A stretch of 64,000 nucleotides of DNA from positions 62,001-126,000 of the forward strand of contig JAUXSE010000053.1 in the NCBI GenBank assembly GCA_030681515.1. Direction: 5' to 3'. This stretch comes from Geothrix sp. (GTDB lineage: Bacteria; Acidobacteriota; Holophagae; Holophagales; Holophagaceae). A program made the position numbers and the translations under genes. Of the stretch, positions 1 through 8,447 are shown one piece after another; position 1 is the first letter of the stretch; each line of letters opens with the position of its first letter. The notes under the pieces were generated by a model. It worked only from the letters and a program-made list of their open reading frames with translations. It did not search any database and was not told the DNA's origin.

Positions 1-158
1 CGCTCATGGCCGGGTTGCAGCTTCGACTCCAGCTCCAGCAGGGGCCCCAGCAGGCGCGGCGGGACATTGTCCAGGGCCGTGCAACCGCTGTCCTCCAGGG
101 CCCCCATGACCGAGTGGCGGCCGGCGCCCGACAATCCCGTCACGACGATGAGTTCCAT
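1..158 (-). CDS. rapZ: RapZ/YvcJ-family nucleotide-binding protein, N-terminal part (gene runs off the window)
   Basis: Only the first 52 codons are present; the gene continues beyond base 1. The N-terminus MELIVVTGLSGAG, followed by ALEDSG and LDNVPP, matches the start of the RapZ/YvcJ P-loop family, which in Enterobacteria is an RNase adaptor controlling glmS through small RNAs and in Bacillus binds nucleotides. The Walker A segment reads GLSGAGRHS where the family normally has GxSGxGKS, so the invariant Lys and the following Ser are replaced by Arg and His. The start at 158 fits the family N-terminus. It lies downstream of secA in the same direction, separated by heptamer repeats. The role in this organism is unknown. 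Confidence 0.8.
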   Translation of the reverse strand, partial: MELIVVTGLSGAGRHSVMGALEDSGCTALDNVPPRLLGPLLELESKLQPGHE

Positions 159-169
159 GCATCTAGAAG

Positions 170-197
170 CTATCAGCTGTCAGCTATCAGATGTCAG
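170..197. repeat. Array of four degenerate heptamers
   Basis: CTATCAG, CTGTCAG, CTATCAG and ATGTCAG lie head to tail at 170-176, 177-183, 184-190 and 191-197, ending 12 bases from the rapZ start codon. The seven-base phase is continuous. A second array of the related heptamer CCGATAG follows at 217-258. Confidence 0.85.
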
Positions 198-216
198 TAA
201 AAACAGCAGGGCCCCA

Positions 217-258
217 CCGATAGCCGATAGCCGATAGCCGATAGCCGATAGCCGATAG
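217..258. repeat. Six perfect tandem copies of heptamer CCGATAG
   Basis: Six exact seven-base units fill 217-258 and touch the secA stop codon (259-261). Read on the minus strand they are CTATCGG units directly after the secA stop. They are unlike the surrounding coding sequence and resemble short tandem heptamer repeats found in other bacterial genomes. Copy number is likely variable (inference). Confidence 0.95.
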
Positions 259-2877
259 CTAGTCTTCCAAACCACCGGCCGTGAAGCGCAGGACGCGCTG
301 GATGCCTTCGGGGGGGTTGCCCTGCTCGTCGGGGCCCAGCTCGAAGGTCTCCGAGGGGCCGCGGAAGAAGTCATCATCCGGCACATAGGCGGGCTGGGGC
401 TCGACGCGATAGAGGTACGAAATGATCTCGTCCTCGAACCCGAAGCGCATCTGCTCGAAGTATTCGTAGCTTTCGCGCTTGTACTCCACCAGGGGATCTT
501 TCTGCCCGTAGCCGCGGAAGCCGATGGCCTCCTTCAGGTGGTCCATGACCAGCAGGTGGCGCTTCCAGGCCGCGTCAATGATCTGGAGGATGGACCAGCG
601 CTCGTAGCTGCGCATGCCATCGCCACCCAGCCGCTCGTCCTTGCCCTCGTAGAACCGCTTCACCAGGGCGGCCAGGGCCTCGGTGCCCTGAGCCTGGGGC
701 TTCTGGCCCACGGCGTCCACTTCCTCGCCGGTGAGGGTGAAGAGCTGCTCCACACGCTCCCGGAAACCGGGCAGATCGCGTTCGCCCTTGTCCGGCAGGA
801 AATCGTGGGCGATGCCTTCGGCGATCTCGCCCGCCACCTGGAGCACGTAGTCCCTGGTATTCCCCTTCAGGATCTCCGTGCGCAGCCCGTAGAAGAAGAT
901 GCGCTGCTTGTTCATCACATCGTCGTACTCGAGCAGGTGCTTGCGGATCTCGAAGTGGTGCGTTTCCACGCGCTTCTGGCTGCGCTCGATGGCGCGGGTG
1001 ACCATGCCCGCCTCGATGGGCTCGTCGTCGTTCATGCCCATGGCGCCCATGAGGTTCTTGATGCGGTCGCCCCCGAAGATCCGCATGAGGTCGTCCTCAA
1101 GGGACAGGTAGAAGCGGCTGGAGCCCGGATCGCCCTGGCGGCCGGCGCGGCCGCGCAGCTGATTGTCTATGCGGCGGCTTTCGTGTCGTTCGGTGCCCAG
1201 GATGTGCAGACCGCCGAGGGAGACCACTTCCTCGTGCTCAGCCGCGGTCTGCTCGCCGATCTGGTCCACGAGGGCGGTGAACTCGGCCGTTTCGCGGCCC
1301 TCCTCGTCGTAGAGGGTGATGCCCTTCTTCTTGGCTTCGATCCGGGCCAGTCCCTCGGGATTGCCGCCCAGGATGATGTCCGTGCCGCGGCCCGCCATGT
1401 TGGTGGCGATGGTGACGGCGCCCTTGCGGCCCGCCTGGGCCACAATCTCGGCCTCCCGCTCATGATGCTTCGCGTTCAGCACCACGTGGGGGATCCGGGC
1501 CGCCTTGAGCGATTCGGCCAGGTCCTCGCTGCTTTCGATGCTGGCGGTGCCCACCAGGACCGGCTGGCCCTTGATGTGCAGTTCCTTGATCTCCTCCACG
1601 ATGGCCTTCTTCTTCCCGGCGCGGGTGGAATACACCGTGTCGGCGAAATCCTTGCGGATCATCGGCATGTTCGTGGGAACGATGATCACATCCAGTTTGT
1701 AGATGGAATGCAGTTCCGTGGCCTCCGTCTCCGCCGTGCCGGTCATGCCGGCCAGCTTGGCGTACATGCGGAAGAAGTTCTGGAAGGTCACCGTGGCGAG
1801 GGTCTGGTTCTCGGCGTTGACCTCCACGCCTTCCTTGGCCTCGATGGCCTGGTGCAGGCCGTTGGACCAGCGGCGTCCCGGCATGAGGCGGCCCGTGAAC
1901 TCGTCCACGATGACCACTTCCTTGCCCTTGCCGTCCTCCTTGTCGCGGACCATGTAGTCCACGTCCAGCCGGTAGAGATTGTGGGCCAGCAGGGCCTGGT
2001 TGAGGCCGTGAAGGGTCTCGATGCTCGTGGGCTCGTAGAGGTTCGCCACGCCCAGCAGCTGCTCGGCGTGGTGGATGCCATCATCCGTCAGCGTCACCTG
2101 GCGGTCCTTCTCATCCACCTTGAAATCCACATCCTGCTTGAGCTTGGGGACGATGGCATCAATGCGGAAGTACTTGGAGGTGTCCTCCTCGCTGCTTCCC
2201 GCGATGATGAGCGGCGTGCGGGCCTCGTCAATGAGGATGCTGTCCACCTCGTCCACGATGGCGAAGTGGAAGCCGCGCTGCGTGAATTCCTCCAGGTCCC
2301 ACTTCATGTTGTCCCGGAGGTAGTCGAAGCCCACCTCGTTGTTGGTGGCATAGGTGATGTCGCAGGCATAGGCTTCGCGGCGCTGCTGGTCATCCAGGCC
2401 ATGCTGGATGATGCCGATGCTGAGGCCCAGCCAGGAATACAGGCGGCCCATCCACTCGGCGTCGCGCCGGGCCAGGTAGTCGTTCACCGTGACCAGTTGG
2501 GCACCCTTGCCCGCCAGGGCATTCAGGTACAGGGGCAGCGTGGCGGTCAGGGTCTTCCCTTCACCCGTGCGCATCTCGGCGACCTTGCCTTCGTGCAGCG
2601 CCATGCCGCCCACGAGCTGCACGTCGAAGTGGCGCATCTTGAGCACGCGCCTGCTGGCCTCGCGCACGACCGCGAAGGCCTCCGGCAGGATGTCCTCCAG
2701 CGTGGCGCCATTCGCCAGCTTCTCCTTGAGATGCGGGGTCCTGGCCTTCAGGGCCTCGTCGCTGAGGGCCGAGATCTCCGGCTCCAGGACATTGATGGCC
2801 TGGACCTTGGCCCACAGGCGCTTCAGCTCCCGGTCGTTCTTGGAGCCGACGAGTTTCTTCAGGATGTTGTCGAGCAT
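259..2877 (-). CDS. secA: Protein translocase ATPase SecA
   Basis: SecA is the cytosolic motor that drives unfolded preproteins through the SecYEG channel. The 872-residue product has the expected order: N-terminal MLDNILKK, Walker A RTGEGKT near residue 104, the [14 protein letters not shown] Walker B/helicase region, [10 protein letters not shown], the [11 protein letters not shown] motif and the [14 protein letters not shown] arginine-finger region. The start at 2877 was chosen because MLDNILKK is the usual SecA beginning; an upstream in-frame extension to 3153 has no family match and would overlap ndk. The C-terminus ends without the Cys-x-Cys...His-Cys zinc motif used by many SecA proteins to bind SecB. 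It is divergent from ndk, and rapZ follows on the same strand. Confidence 0.98.
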   Translation of the reverse strand: MLDNILKKLVGSKNDRELKRLWAKVQAINVLEPEISALSDEALKARTPHLKEKLANGATLEDILPEAFAVVREASRRVLKMRHFDVQLVGGMALHEGKVAEMRTGEGKTLTATLPLYLNALAGKGAQLVTVNDYLARRDAEWMGRLYSWLGLSIGIIQHGLDDQQRREAYACDITYATNNEVGFDYLRDNMKWDLEEFTQRGFHFAIVDEVDSILIDEARTPLIIAGSSEEDTSKYFRIDAIVPKLKQDVDFKVDEKDRQVTLTDDGIHHAEQLLGVANLYEPTSIETLHGLNQALLAHNLYRLDVDYMVRDKEDGKGKEVVIVDEFTGRLMPGRRWSNGLHQAIEAKEGVEVNAENQTLATVTFQNFFRMYAKLAGMTGTAETEATELHSIYKLDVIIVPTNMPMIRKDFADTVYSTRAGKKKAIVEEIKELHIKGQPVLVGTASIESSEDLAESLKAARIPHVVLNAKHHEREAEIVAQAGRKGAVTIATNMAGRGTDIILGGNPEGLARIEAKKKGITLYDEEGRETAEFTALVDQIGEQTAAEHEEVVSLGGLHILGTERHESRRIDNQLRGRAGRQGDPGSSRFYLSLEDDLMRIFGGDRIKNLMGAMGMNDDEPIEAGMVTRAIERSQKRVETHHFEIRKHLLEYDDVMNKQRIFFYGLRTEILKGNTRDYVLQVAGEIAEGIAHDFLPDKGERDLPGFRERVEQLFTLTGEEVDAVGQKPQAQGTEALAALVKRFYEGKDERLGGDGMRSYERWSILQIIDAAWKRHLLVMDHLKEAIGFRGYGQKDPLVEYKRESYEYFEQMRFGFEDEIISYLYRVEPQPAYVPDDDFFRGPSETFELGPDEQGNPPEGIQRVLRFTAGGLED

Positions 2878-3016
2878 GGAGCCGTCCAGTCGCGTAAACC
2901 ATGGATTGTAGCGCGATGGGTCCCCGTTTCCCAGCGGCAGAAGCTGGTGCCAAGCATCCGTGGTTGCCGAAGTTACCCCGCCAGGGCACACTGATCGTTT
3001 GGATTCTGGAGGAATC

Positions 3017-3436
3017 ATGGCCCTTGAGCGCACCTTTGCCATCGTCAAGCCTGATGCCGTCAAGGACGGCCACATCGGTGAGATCGTCACCGCCATCGAG
3101 CAGAGCGGCCTCAGGATCGTGGGCCTCAAGATGGCCCGCCTCACACCCGCCATCTGCCAGGGTTTCTACCATGAGCACGTGGGCAAGGGCTTCTACCCGG
3201 AGCTGGAGGCCTTCATGACCGAGGGCCCCGTGGCGCTCATGGTGCTGGAGGGTGAGAACGCCATCCTGCGCTGGCGCGACCTCATGGGCGCCACGAACCC
3301 CGCCAACGCCGCCGAAGGCACCCTTCGCAAACGCTTCGGCGCCAGCATCGGCCGCAACGCCTCCCACGGCAGCGACCAGCCCGAAAGCGCCAGCTTCGAG
3401 GTGCGCTACTTCTTCAACGCGTTCGAGCAGATGTGA
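3017..3436 (+). CDS. ndk: Nucleoside diphosphate kinase
   Basis: Transfers the gamma phosphate of ATP to nucleoside diphosphates through a phosphohistidine. The 139-residue product is the normal length. It starts [15 protein letters not shown] and carries the active-site motif GRNASHGSD, giving the catalytic His at residue 117. A strong Shine-Dalgarno GGAGGA at 3008-3013 fixes the start at 3017. It stands alone on the plus strand, divergent from secA over about 140 bases that must hold both promoters, and a strong hairpin follows. Confidence 0.98.
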   Translation: MALERTFAIVKPDAVKDGHIGEIVTAIEQSGLRIVGLKMARLTPAICQGFYHEHVGKGFYPELEAFMTEGPVALMVLEGENAILRWRDLMGATNPANAAEGTLRKRFGASIGRNASHGSDQPESASFEVRYFFNAFEQM

Positions 3437-3457
3437 TCTTTTGGGGCGCAGGCCCTG

Positions 3458-3489
3458 CGAAAATCGGCGCCGTATGGCGCCGATTTTCG
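3458..3489. terminator. Bidirectional terminator hairpin between ndk and the minus-strand gene at 3512
   Basis: A perfect 14-bp stem CGAAAATCGGCGCC / GGCGCCGATTTTCG with loop GTAT. The A-run and T-run at the outer ends make it plausible as a rho-independent terminator in both directions, between two convergent genes. Confidence 0.85.
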
Positions 3490-3511
3490 TTGGAACAAAA
3501 TATGGGCGAAC

Positions 3512-3985
3512 CTACCCCTCCAATATCGCCTGGAGCGCGGACTGGCAGAGGCGGCGGACACCGGGGAGCAGGTCGGCGCTCTGGAGGCCCTTGTCACCGA
3601 ACCACTGGCCTCCGGGGGGCGGGGGCGGAAGCAGTTCTTCGGCCGCCTTGGTGCGCAGCAGGTGGCTCAGGTAGAGGCGCTGCTGGCCTTCGAGCCCCTC
3701 CAGGCGCAGCAGCCACGGCGTCGGCAGGCGGCTGGTGCGCTCGTCGAACACCACGGGCAGCACCGAATTGTCCACGAACCGGAAGGGCATGCCCCAGGCC
3801 ACTTCGATCTGCGCGTTCAGCAGGGCCGTCGGCAGGAAGCCCGGTGACCAGGGGATCTGGGCGGGCATGAGCAGGCCACGGTGGGGGCTGTGGGGAGAGG
3901 GCACGAGCAGGACCAAGGGTGTCTGCCGGCCATGGACCAGCACGCCCTCGATGAAGGTGGTGAGGTGAACCCGGCCTTCGGCCAT
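3512..3985 (-). CDS. Hypothetical protein translationally coupled to proS
   Basis: A 157-residue protein I do not recognise. It has a hydrophobic stretch near residues 23-29, a WGMPFRFVDNSVLPVVFDE segment in the middle and a proline run before GGQWFGDKG. No signal peptide or metal motif is evident. Its ATG shares one base with the proS stop (TGATG at 3983-3987), so it is almost certainly translated together with prolyl-tRNA synthetase. Codon use matches its neighbours. It could be a small cytosolic accessory or regulatory protein, but nothing in the sequence says which. Confidence 0.75.
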   Translation of the reverse strand: MAEGRVHLTTFIEGVLVHGRQTPLVLLVPSPHSPHRGLLMPAQIPWSPGFLPTALLNAQIEVAWGMPFRFVDNSVLPVVFDERTSRLPTPWLLRLEGLEGQQRLYLSHLLRTKAAEELLPPPPPGGQWFGDKGLQSADLLPGVRRLCQSALQAILEG

Positions 3986-5823
3986 CAGCGCCCTCCCGCG
4001 GTTTCCAGTTCCTGCATGATGCGATCGCGGGCCACCGAAACCTCGGCCACGGCGGTCTCGGGCTTGAGCTTGACGACCTCCTTGGTGCGGCGGTCGCGCA
4101 GTTCCACGATGCCGTCCTTCAGGCCCCTCGCGCCCACGGTGAGGCGCAGGGGAAATCCAAGCAGATCCGCATCCTTGAACTTGGCGCCGGGGCTCAGGCC
4201 TTCCCGGTCGTCGTGCAGCACCTCGAAGCCTGCCGCCTCCAGGTCCTTCTCCACCTGGGAGGCGATGCTGGCAACCTCCGGACTGCCGGGATCCAGGCAG
4301 ACCACATGCACCTGGTACGGGGCGATGGGCCAGGGCCAGATGATGCCGTCGGCATCGTAGTTCTGCTCGATGGCGGCCGCCACGGTGCGGGTGATCCCGA
4401 TCCCATAGCAGCCCATCACCATGGGGTTCTCCTTGCCCTGCTCGTCCAGGAAGGTGCAGCCCATGCTCTTGGAATACTTCACCCCGAGCTTGAAGACCTG
4501 CCCCACCTCGATGCCCCGGAAGGACTGGTAGTTCCCCTTTCCGCAGCGGGTGCAGGTATCGCCTTCGGCGGCCATGCGCAGATCCGCGAAGGTGCAGCCC
4601 GGCAGATCGCGGGCTGGATCCAGGCCGAAGTGGTGGTAGTTGGTACGATTCGCGCCGCAGGTGAGATTCACGGCGCCTTCGAGGCTGCGGTCCACAAGAA
4701 TGGTCACATCCTGCAAGCCCACAGGGCCCATGAAGCCGGTCTTGGCGCCGGTCAGGGCCTCGGCCTCCTCCAGGGGCATCAACTCCAGCTCGGCAGCGCC
4801 GATGAGGTTCTTCACCTTCACGGGATTGACCTCGTGGTCACCCCGCAGCACCGCGCCCACCAGCCTGGTGCCGCCATCCGCGAACGTGGCGCGGTAGAGG
4901 AAGAACTTGCTGGTCTGGGTGATGGGCATGCCGTCGTGTTCCGCATCCTTCATCCCCGCCGCCTGTTCCACCTGCCCGACCACGCCAGGCGTGACGAAGT
5001 GATCCCGCTTCAACTCGAACGCTTTTCCCTTATCTCCGGCGTGCAGCGCCGGAGCCTCGGTCTTCTCGATGTTGGAGGTGTACTCACACCCATCACAACT
5101 GAGGATGGCATCCTCGCCGCTGCCGGCCAGCACGTGGAATTCATGGGTGAAGCTGCCGCCGATGGCGCCACTGTCGGCCTCCACGGGACGGAATTTCACG
5201 CCCAGGCGCGAAAAGATGCGCTTGTAGGCGTTGAACATGGCCCAGTACTCGCGGTCGGCGCAGGCATCGTCCGCGTGGAAGGAGTAGCCGTCCTTCATGG
5301 TGAACTCGCGGCCCCGCATGAGGCCGAAGCGGGGGCGGCGCTCGTCCCGGAACTTGGTCTGGATCTGGAAGAGGTTCATGGGCAGCTGTTTGTAGCTGCG
5401 CACGTTCTTCCGGACGATGTCGGTGATCACTTCCTCATGGGTGGGCCCCAGGCAGAAGTTGTAGAAGTCCCGTTCGTCGGGCGTTTCGCCCCGCTGGCGC
5501 CGTTCTGCCAGGTCGGCCTTGGCCTTGCGGTCGCAGAACCGGAGCAGCTCGTCGCCGTAGAATTTCCAGCGCCCGCTTTCCTGCCACAGGTCGGCGGGCA
5601 GCACGGCGGGCATGAGCAGCTCCTGGCAGCCGTCCTTGGCCAGTTCCTCGCGGGTGATCTCCTCGAACTTGCGGATGCTCCGGAGGGCCAGGGGCAGGTA
5701 GCTGTAGATGCCCGCGGCCACCTTCTGGATCATCCCGGCCCGCATCATGAGCTGCTGGCTCACCACATCGGCATCGCGCGGCGTCTCGCGGAGGGTCTGG
5801 ATCAGGAGCTTCGACTGCTTCAT
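3985..5823 (-). CDS. proS: Prolyl-tRNA synthetase, bacterial type with editing insertion
   Basis: Charges tRNA-Pro with proline and, through the inserted domain, clears misacylated Ala-tRNA-Pro. The 612-residue length is that of the bacterial form. The N-terminus MKQSKLLIQTLRETPRDAD, the class II motif 2 region FRDERRPRFGLMRGREFTMKD, a large middle domain between motifs 2 and 3 (roughly residues 230-400) and motif 3 GCYGIGITRTVAA are all visible. A GAGG Shine-Dalgarno sits six bases before the ATG. The gene overlaps the next one downstream by one base. Confidence 0.97.
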   Translation of the reverse strand: MKQSKLLIQTLRETPRDADVVSQQLMMRAGMIQKVAAGIYSYLPLALRSIRKFEEITREELAKDGCQELLMPAVLPADLWQESGRWKFYGDELLRFCDRKAKADLAERRQRGETPDERDFYNFCLGPTHEEVITDIVRKNVRSYKQLPMNLFQIQTKFRDERRPRFGLMRGREFTMKDGYSFHADDACADREYWAMFNAYKRIFSRLGVKFRPVEADSGAIGGSFTHEFHVLAGSGEDAILSCDGCEYTSNIEKTEAPALHAGDKGKAFELKRDHFVTPGVVGQVEQAAGMKDAEHDGMPITQTSKFFLYRATFADGGTRLVGAVLRGDHEVNPVKVKNLIGAAELELMPLEEAEALTGAKTGFMGPVGLQDVTILVDRSLEGAVNLTCGANRTNYHHFGLDPARDLPGCTFADLRMAAEGDTCTRCGKGNYQSFRGIEVGQVFKLGVKYSKSMGCTFLDEQGKENPMVMGCYGIGITRTVAAAIEQNYDADGIIWPWPIAPYQVHVVCLDPGSPEVASIASQVEKDLEAAGFEVLHDDREGLSPGAKFKDADLLGFPLRLTVGARGLKDGIVELRDRRTKEVVKLKPETAVAEVSVARDRIMQELETAGGR

Positions 5824-5882
5824 GGGGGCCTCGAACCTTCAAGTCTAGCCCAGGAGCGCACCTTGTCCCGTTTGGGAATCAG

Positions 5883-5915
5883 ATCACGCAGCCAGGCTCT
5901 GCCTGACTGCGTGAT
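5883..5915. terminator. Hairpin upstream of proS
   Basis: ATCACGCAGCCAGGC pairs with GCCTGACTGCGTGAT across a TCT loop, 15 bp with one mismatch. It lies between the GatB/YqeY gene and proS, both on the minus strand. No U-run is visible, so it could be a terminator, a processing site or a structured repeat. Confidence 0.5.
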
Positions 5916-5922
5916 GGGGGCT

Positions 5923-5965
5923 CCGGGGGGACATCGTGAGCGAAGCGAGCAGGCGGTCCCCCCGG
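5923..5965. repeat. Inverted repeat with 10-bp perfect arms
   Basis: CCGGGGGGAC at 5923-5932 and GTCCCCCCGG at 5956-5965 flank a 23-base loop. The loop contains the near-repetitive GAGCGAAGCGAGCAG. It lies seven bases from the end of the GatB/YqeY gene and could be its terminator or a small dispersed palindromic element. Confidence 0.6.
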
Positions 5966-5971
5966 ACTACG

Positions 5972-6421
5972 TCACCCCAGGAGGCTCTGCACCAAGGCGC
6001 TCGCGGCCTTTCCATCCATGGCGCCGCCATGGGTCGCCTGGAGGGCCTTCATGACCAGGCCCATGTCCTTCTTCGCGGTGGCGCCGGTCTGGGCGATGGC
6101 GGCCCTGACCGCGGCCTCCAGGGCCGGCCCCTCGATCATCGCCGGGAGGTAGGGCTTCAGCAGCTCGATCTCGGCCCGCTCCTGGGCCGCCCGATCAGCC
6201 TGCCCCACCTTTTCGAACTGGGCGATGCTGTCCTCCCGGGACTTCACCAGGCGTTTGAGAACGGCCAAAGCGTCCGCCTCGGCGAGGATTCCCTGGGGAC
6301 TCAAGCCCTTGGCCACGGCCTCATTCTTGTAGGCCGCCAGGGCCATGCGGATCACCTGGGTACGCACCGCATCCCGCGCCAGCATGGAGGTTTTCAGATC
6401 GGCCTGCAGTCGAGTGAGCAT
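5972..6421 (-). CDS. GatB/YqeY domain protein
   Basis: A 149-residue stand-alone YqeY-type protein, related to the C-terminal tRNA-contacting domain of the GatB amidotransferase subunit. It shows the family pattern: N-terminal helix LTRLQADLKTSM, a KNEAVAKG segment, a VLKRLVKSREDSIAQF helix, LKPYLPAM, then a C-terminal KKDMGLVMKAL block. The start at 6421 follows GGAGGTCCC; an ATG 24 bases further upstream has no such site. The cellular role of YqeY proteins is still poorly defined. The start region faces the divergent cheX gene. Confidence 0.9.
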   Translation of the reverse strand: MLTRLQADLKTSMLARDAVRTQVIRMALAAYKNEAVAKGLSPQGILAEADALAVLKRLVKSREDSIAQFEKVGQADRAAQERAEIELLKPYLPAMIEGPALEAAVRAAIAQTGATAKKDMGLVMKALQATHGGAMDGKAASALVQSLLG

Positions 6422-6539
6422 GGGACCTCCGAAGGGAGGCTTCATCGTGACAGGTCAACCCGGAACCCCGCCAACGCCAGAAGTCATATCGGATCAGGAC
6501 TTGGCCGAAACAGCCTCCAATCACATTGCCCGGGGCCCC

Positions 6540-7001
6540 ATGAACGTCGCCTTCATCAATCCCTTCATCGAATCCACCCTCCGCAGCCTGGAGATGATGG
6601 CCAGCATCGCCGCCGAAAAGATCGGCCTGTCGGTGAAGGAGGATCTCATCACCACCTACGACATATCGGCCATCATCGGCATCACGGGAGACACCTCCGG
6701 CTCCGTCATCCTCAGCTTCCCCGCGCCCCTGGCCTGCCGCATCGCCAGCAACATGCTCACGGAGGAGATCCCAGCCCTGGACAAGAACGTGGAAGACGCC
6801 ATCGGCGAGATCGGCAACATCGTGGTGGGCGATGCCCGGCGCCTGCTCATCCAGGACGGCTTCAGCCTGTCCATCTCCGTGCCCACGGTGGTGGTCGGCA
6901 AGGGCCACCGAATCAGCCGCAGCGGCGATGTCCCCTGCATCGCCATCCCCTTCAGGACCGAGTTCGGGGAATTTGAAGTGAATGTGGGATTGAAAGAATA
7001 G
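6540..7001 (+). CDS. cheX: CheX-like chemotaxis phosphatase
   Basis: CheX/CheC/FliY proteins dephosphorylate CheY-P using an ExxN pair. The 153-residue product begins MNVAFINPFIESTL, the usual CheX opening, and has the single catalytic helix with DAIGEIGNIVVGDA, which supplies E and N. The start at 6540 fits the family. A GTG at 6447 is in frame behind an AGGGAGG site, but the intervening 31 codons have poor third-position GC and look like leader sequence. No other chemotaxis gene lies in the window, so its partner CheY must be encoded elsewhere. Confidence 0.85.
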   Translation: MNVAFINPFIESTLRSLEMMASIAAEKIGLSVKEDLITTYDISAIIGITGDTSGSVILSFPAPLACRIASNMLTEEIPALDKNVEDAIGEIGNIVVGDARRLLIQDGFSLSISVPTVVVGKGHRISRSGDVPCIAIPFRTEFGEFEVNVGLKE

Positions 7002-7090
7002 TCTTCAGTCCGCTCAGCGCTGCCAGGACCGCAAGCAACTCGAGTGGTGCCGGAGGCCGCGCTGAGATTGAAAAAGGAAGCTGGAATGCA

Positions 7091-7116
7091 GAACGGGCGC
7101 CTCTTGGCGCCCGTTC
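7091..7116. terminator. Terminator hairpin after cheX
   Basis: GAACGGGCGCC pairs perfectly with GGCGCCCGTTC across a TCTT loop, 11 bp, between the convergent cheX and ferredoxin genes. Confidence 0.8.
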
Positions 7117-7120
7117 CCAT

Positions 7121-7143
7121 CTGAAACGGCGAAGCCGTTTCAG
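7121..7143. terminator. Hairpin overlapping the ferredoxin stop
   Basis: CTGAAACGGC / GCCGTTTCAG with a GAA loop. It includes the stop codon of the minus-strand ferredoxin gene and probably forms its terminator together with the 7091-7116 hairpin. Confidence 0.65.
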
Positions 7144-7394
7144 ACCTTGTCGAACTTGATGACTTCCACGGGGCAGCTGGCGGCGGCGGCCTCGATGCTG
7201 GCCTCCAGCGAGGTCTGGAGATCGTCGTTCAGCTCGCTCATCTCGTCGCGGTTCTCGCTGTCCACGCCGTCCTTGCGGACGCTGCCGTTGACGTTGCAGC
7301 TCGTGTCGGTGACATGGAATACGTCGGGGCACTCGGCCTCGCAGGCATTGCACACGATGCAGCCTTCTTCGATCCAGACTTTGGTGATGGCCAT
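7140..7394 (-). CDS. 4Fe-4S ferredoxin
   Basis: An 84-residue soluble electron carrier. CIVCNACEAECP at residues 12-23 gives the CxxCxxC half of a cluster site, and ASCPVE near the C-terminus supplies the fourth Cys-Pro. A further Cys at 22 and one at 33 are not needed for a single cluster. The acidic linker with NRDEMSELNDDLQ separates the two halves. The start at 7394 follows AAGGAG. It stands alone on the minus strand, divergent from thiL. Partner enzymes are not nearby. Confidence 0.9.
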   Translation of the reverse strand: MAITKVWIEEGCIVCNACEAECPDVFHVTDTSCNVNGSVRKDGVDSENRDEMSELNDDLQTSLEASIEAAAASCPVEVIKFDKV

Positions 7395-7529
7395 GGTCGT
7401 CTCCTTGAGATTCACTGGGGGCCCGGCGACGGGCGAACCCAACCAAACTAGCATCGCCAGCGCCTCGGACCAAGCCTCGCCTGGCCCTCCGGGGACATGG
7501 GAGACTGGAGTTGTGACGGAGGTCCACCC

Positions 7530-8447
7530 ATGCACCTGAAGGAGACGGGAATCCTTGCCCGGATCCGGGATCTGCTCCCCGGGGGCGGCGACCTCATGGA
7601 CGACTGCGGAGCCCTGCCCCCCACGCCGAAGGGCCAGACGCTGCTGGTGACCACGGATCTCATGGAATCCGGCCAGCACTTCCGCCTCGACTGGCACCCG
7701 CCGGCCCTGCTGGCCCGCAAGCTGCTGGCGGTGAACCTGTCGGACCTGGACGCTTCCGGCGCCCGGCCCTTCGGCTTCACCCTCACCCTGGCCCTGGGCC
7801 CAGAAATTGATGGTTCCTGGCTCGACACCTTCCTGGAAGGCCTGGCGGCGGCCTCCCGCGAGGCCCAGGTCCAGGTCCTGGGCGGCGACACAGTGGGACG
7901 GCCCGCAGGCCTGGGCCTGGGCCTCACCGCCTTCGGCTTCGCGACCCGCTGGCTGCGGCGGGACGGCCTGCGGCCCGGCGACCGGCTCTTCGTGGACCAG
8001 CGGCCCGGCGCCAGCCTGCGGGGGCTGCGGAAGCTCCAGGCGGGGCAGCGCTGGGATCCGGCGCGGCCCGATGCCGATCTGGCGGCCCACCTGGCCCCCA
8101 GTCCCCATCTGGGCCTGGGCCCGCGGCTGGCCGCGATGCCCGAGGTGCATGCCTGCCTGGATCTGTCGGACGGCCTCAGCCGCGACCTCCGAAATCTGGC
8201 CGAGGCCTCGAACCTCAGCATCGCCGTGGATCCAGGGCTGGACGAGGATGCCCTCCGGGGCGGCGAGGACTTTGCCCGCTGCTTCGGAAGTGCCCTGTCC
8301 CAGGCGGAGCTGGAGGCCCGGCTCGGCCTGCCCCTCATCCCGGTGGGGGAGGCCCTGCCCCGCGGGGAATCGCCGCTGCTGGCCTATGATGGAAGTTCGC
8401 TCCGCCCCCTGCCCGACCTCAGCTTCGATCACTTCGGACCTCCATGA
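7530..8447 (+). CDS. thiL: Thiamine-monophosphate kinase
   Basis: Phosphorylates thiamine monophosphate to the diphosphate cofactor. The 305-residue length suits ThiL. Recognisable blocks are LVTTDLMESGQHF, KLLAVNLSDLDASGARP, VLGGDTVG, CLDLSDGLSRDL and LRGGEDFARCF, which correspond to the Mg-ATP and substrate loops of the PurM-like fold. GGAGGT at 7518-7523 sets the start at 7530. No thiamine riboswitch is visible upstream. It overlaps the next gene by ATGA, starting a four-gene plus-strand run. Confidence 0.95.
   Translation: MHLKETGILARIRDLLPGGGDLMDDCGALPPTPKGQTLLVTTDLMESGQHFRLDWHPPALLARKLLAVNLSDLDASGARPFGFTLTLALGPEIDGSWLDTFLEGLAAASREAQVQVLGGDTVGRPAGLGLGLTAFGFATRWLRRDGLRPGDRLFVDQRPGASLRGLRKLQAGQRWDPARPDADLAAHLAPSPHLGLGPRLAAMPEVHACLDLSDGLSRDLRNLAEASNLSIAVDPGLDEDALRGGEDFARCFGSALSQAELEARLGLPLIPVGEALPRGESPLLAYDGSSLRPLPDLSFDHFGPP

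Noticed and set aside
217-258. CRISPR array at the heptamer repeats
   Set aside because: Units are seven bases and contiguous without spacers; no cas genes are in the window.
538-2994. Plus-strand open frame of 818 codons opposite secA
   Set aside because: It is a shadow of secA caused by high GC; its translation is low-complexity and matches no family, while the minus strand is an unmistakable SecA.
2878-3153. N-terminal extension of SecA up to 3153
   Set aside because: The added 92 residues overlap ndk and its ribosome site and have no SecA similarity; MLDNILKK at 2877 is the family start.
4213-6054. Plus-strand open frame of 613 codons opposite proS
   Set aside because: Shadow frame; the proS reading on the minus strand has all class II synthetase motifs.
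7395-7529. Thiamine riboswitch upstream of thiL
   Set aside because: No CTGAGA-type conserved core or matching stems are visible in the 135 bases; the region is only a divergent promoter.
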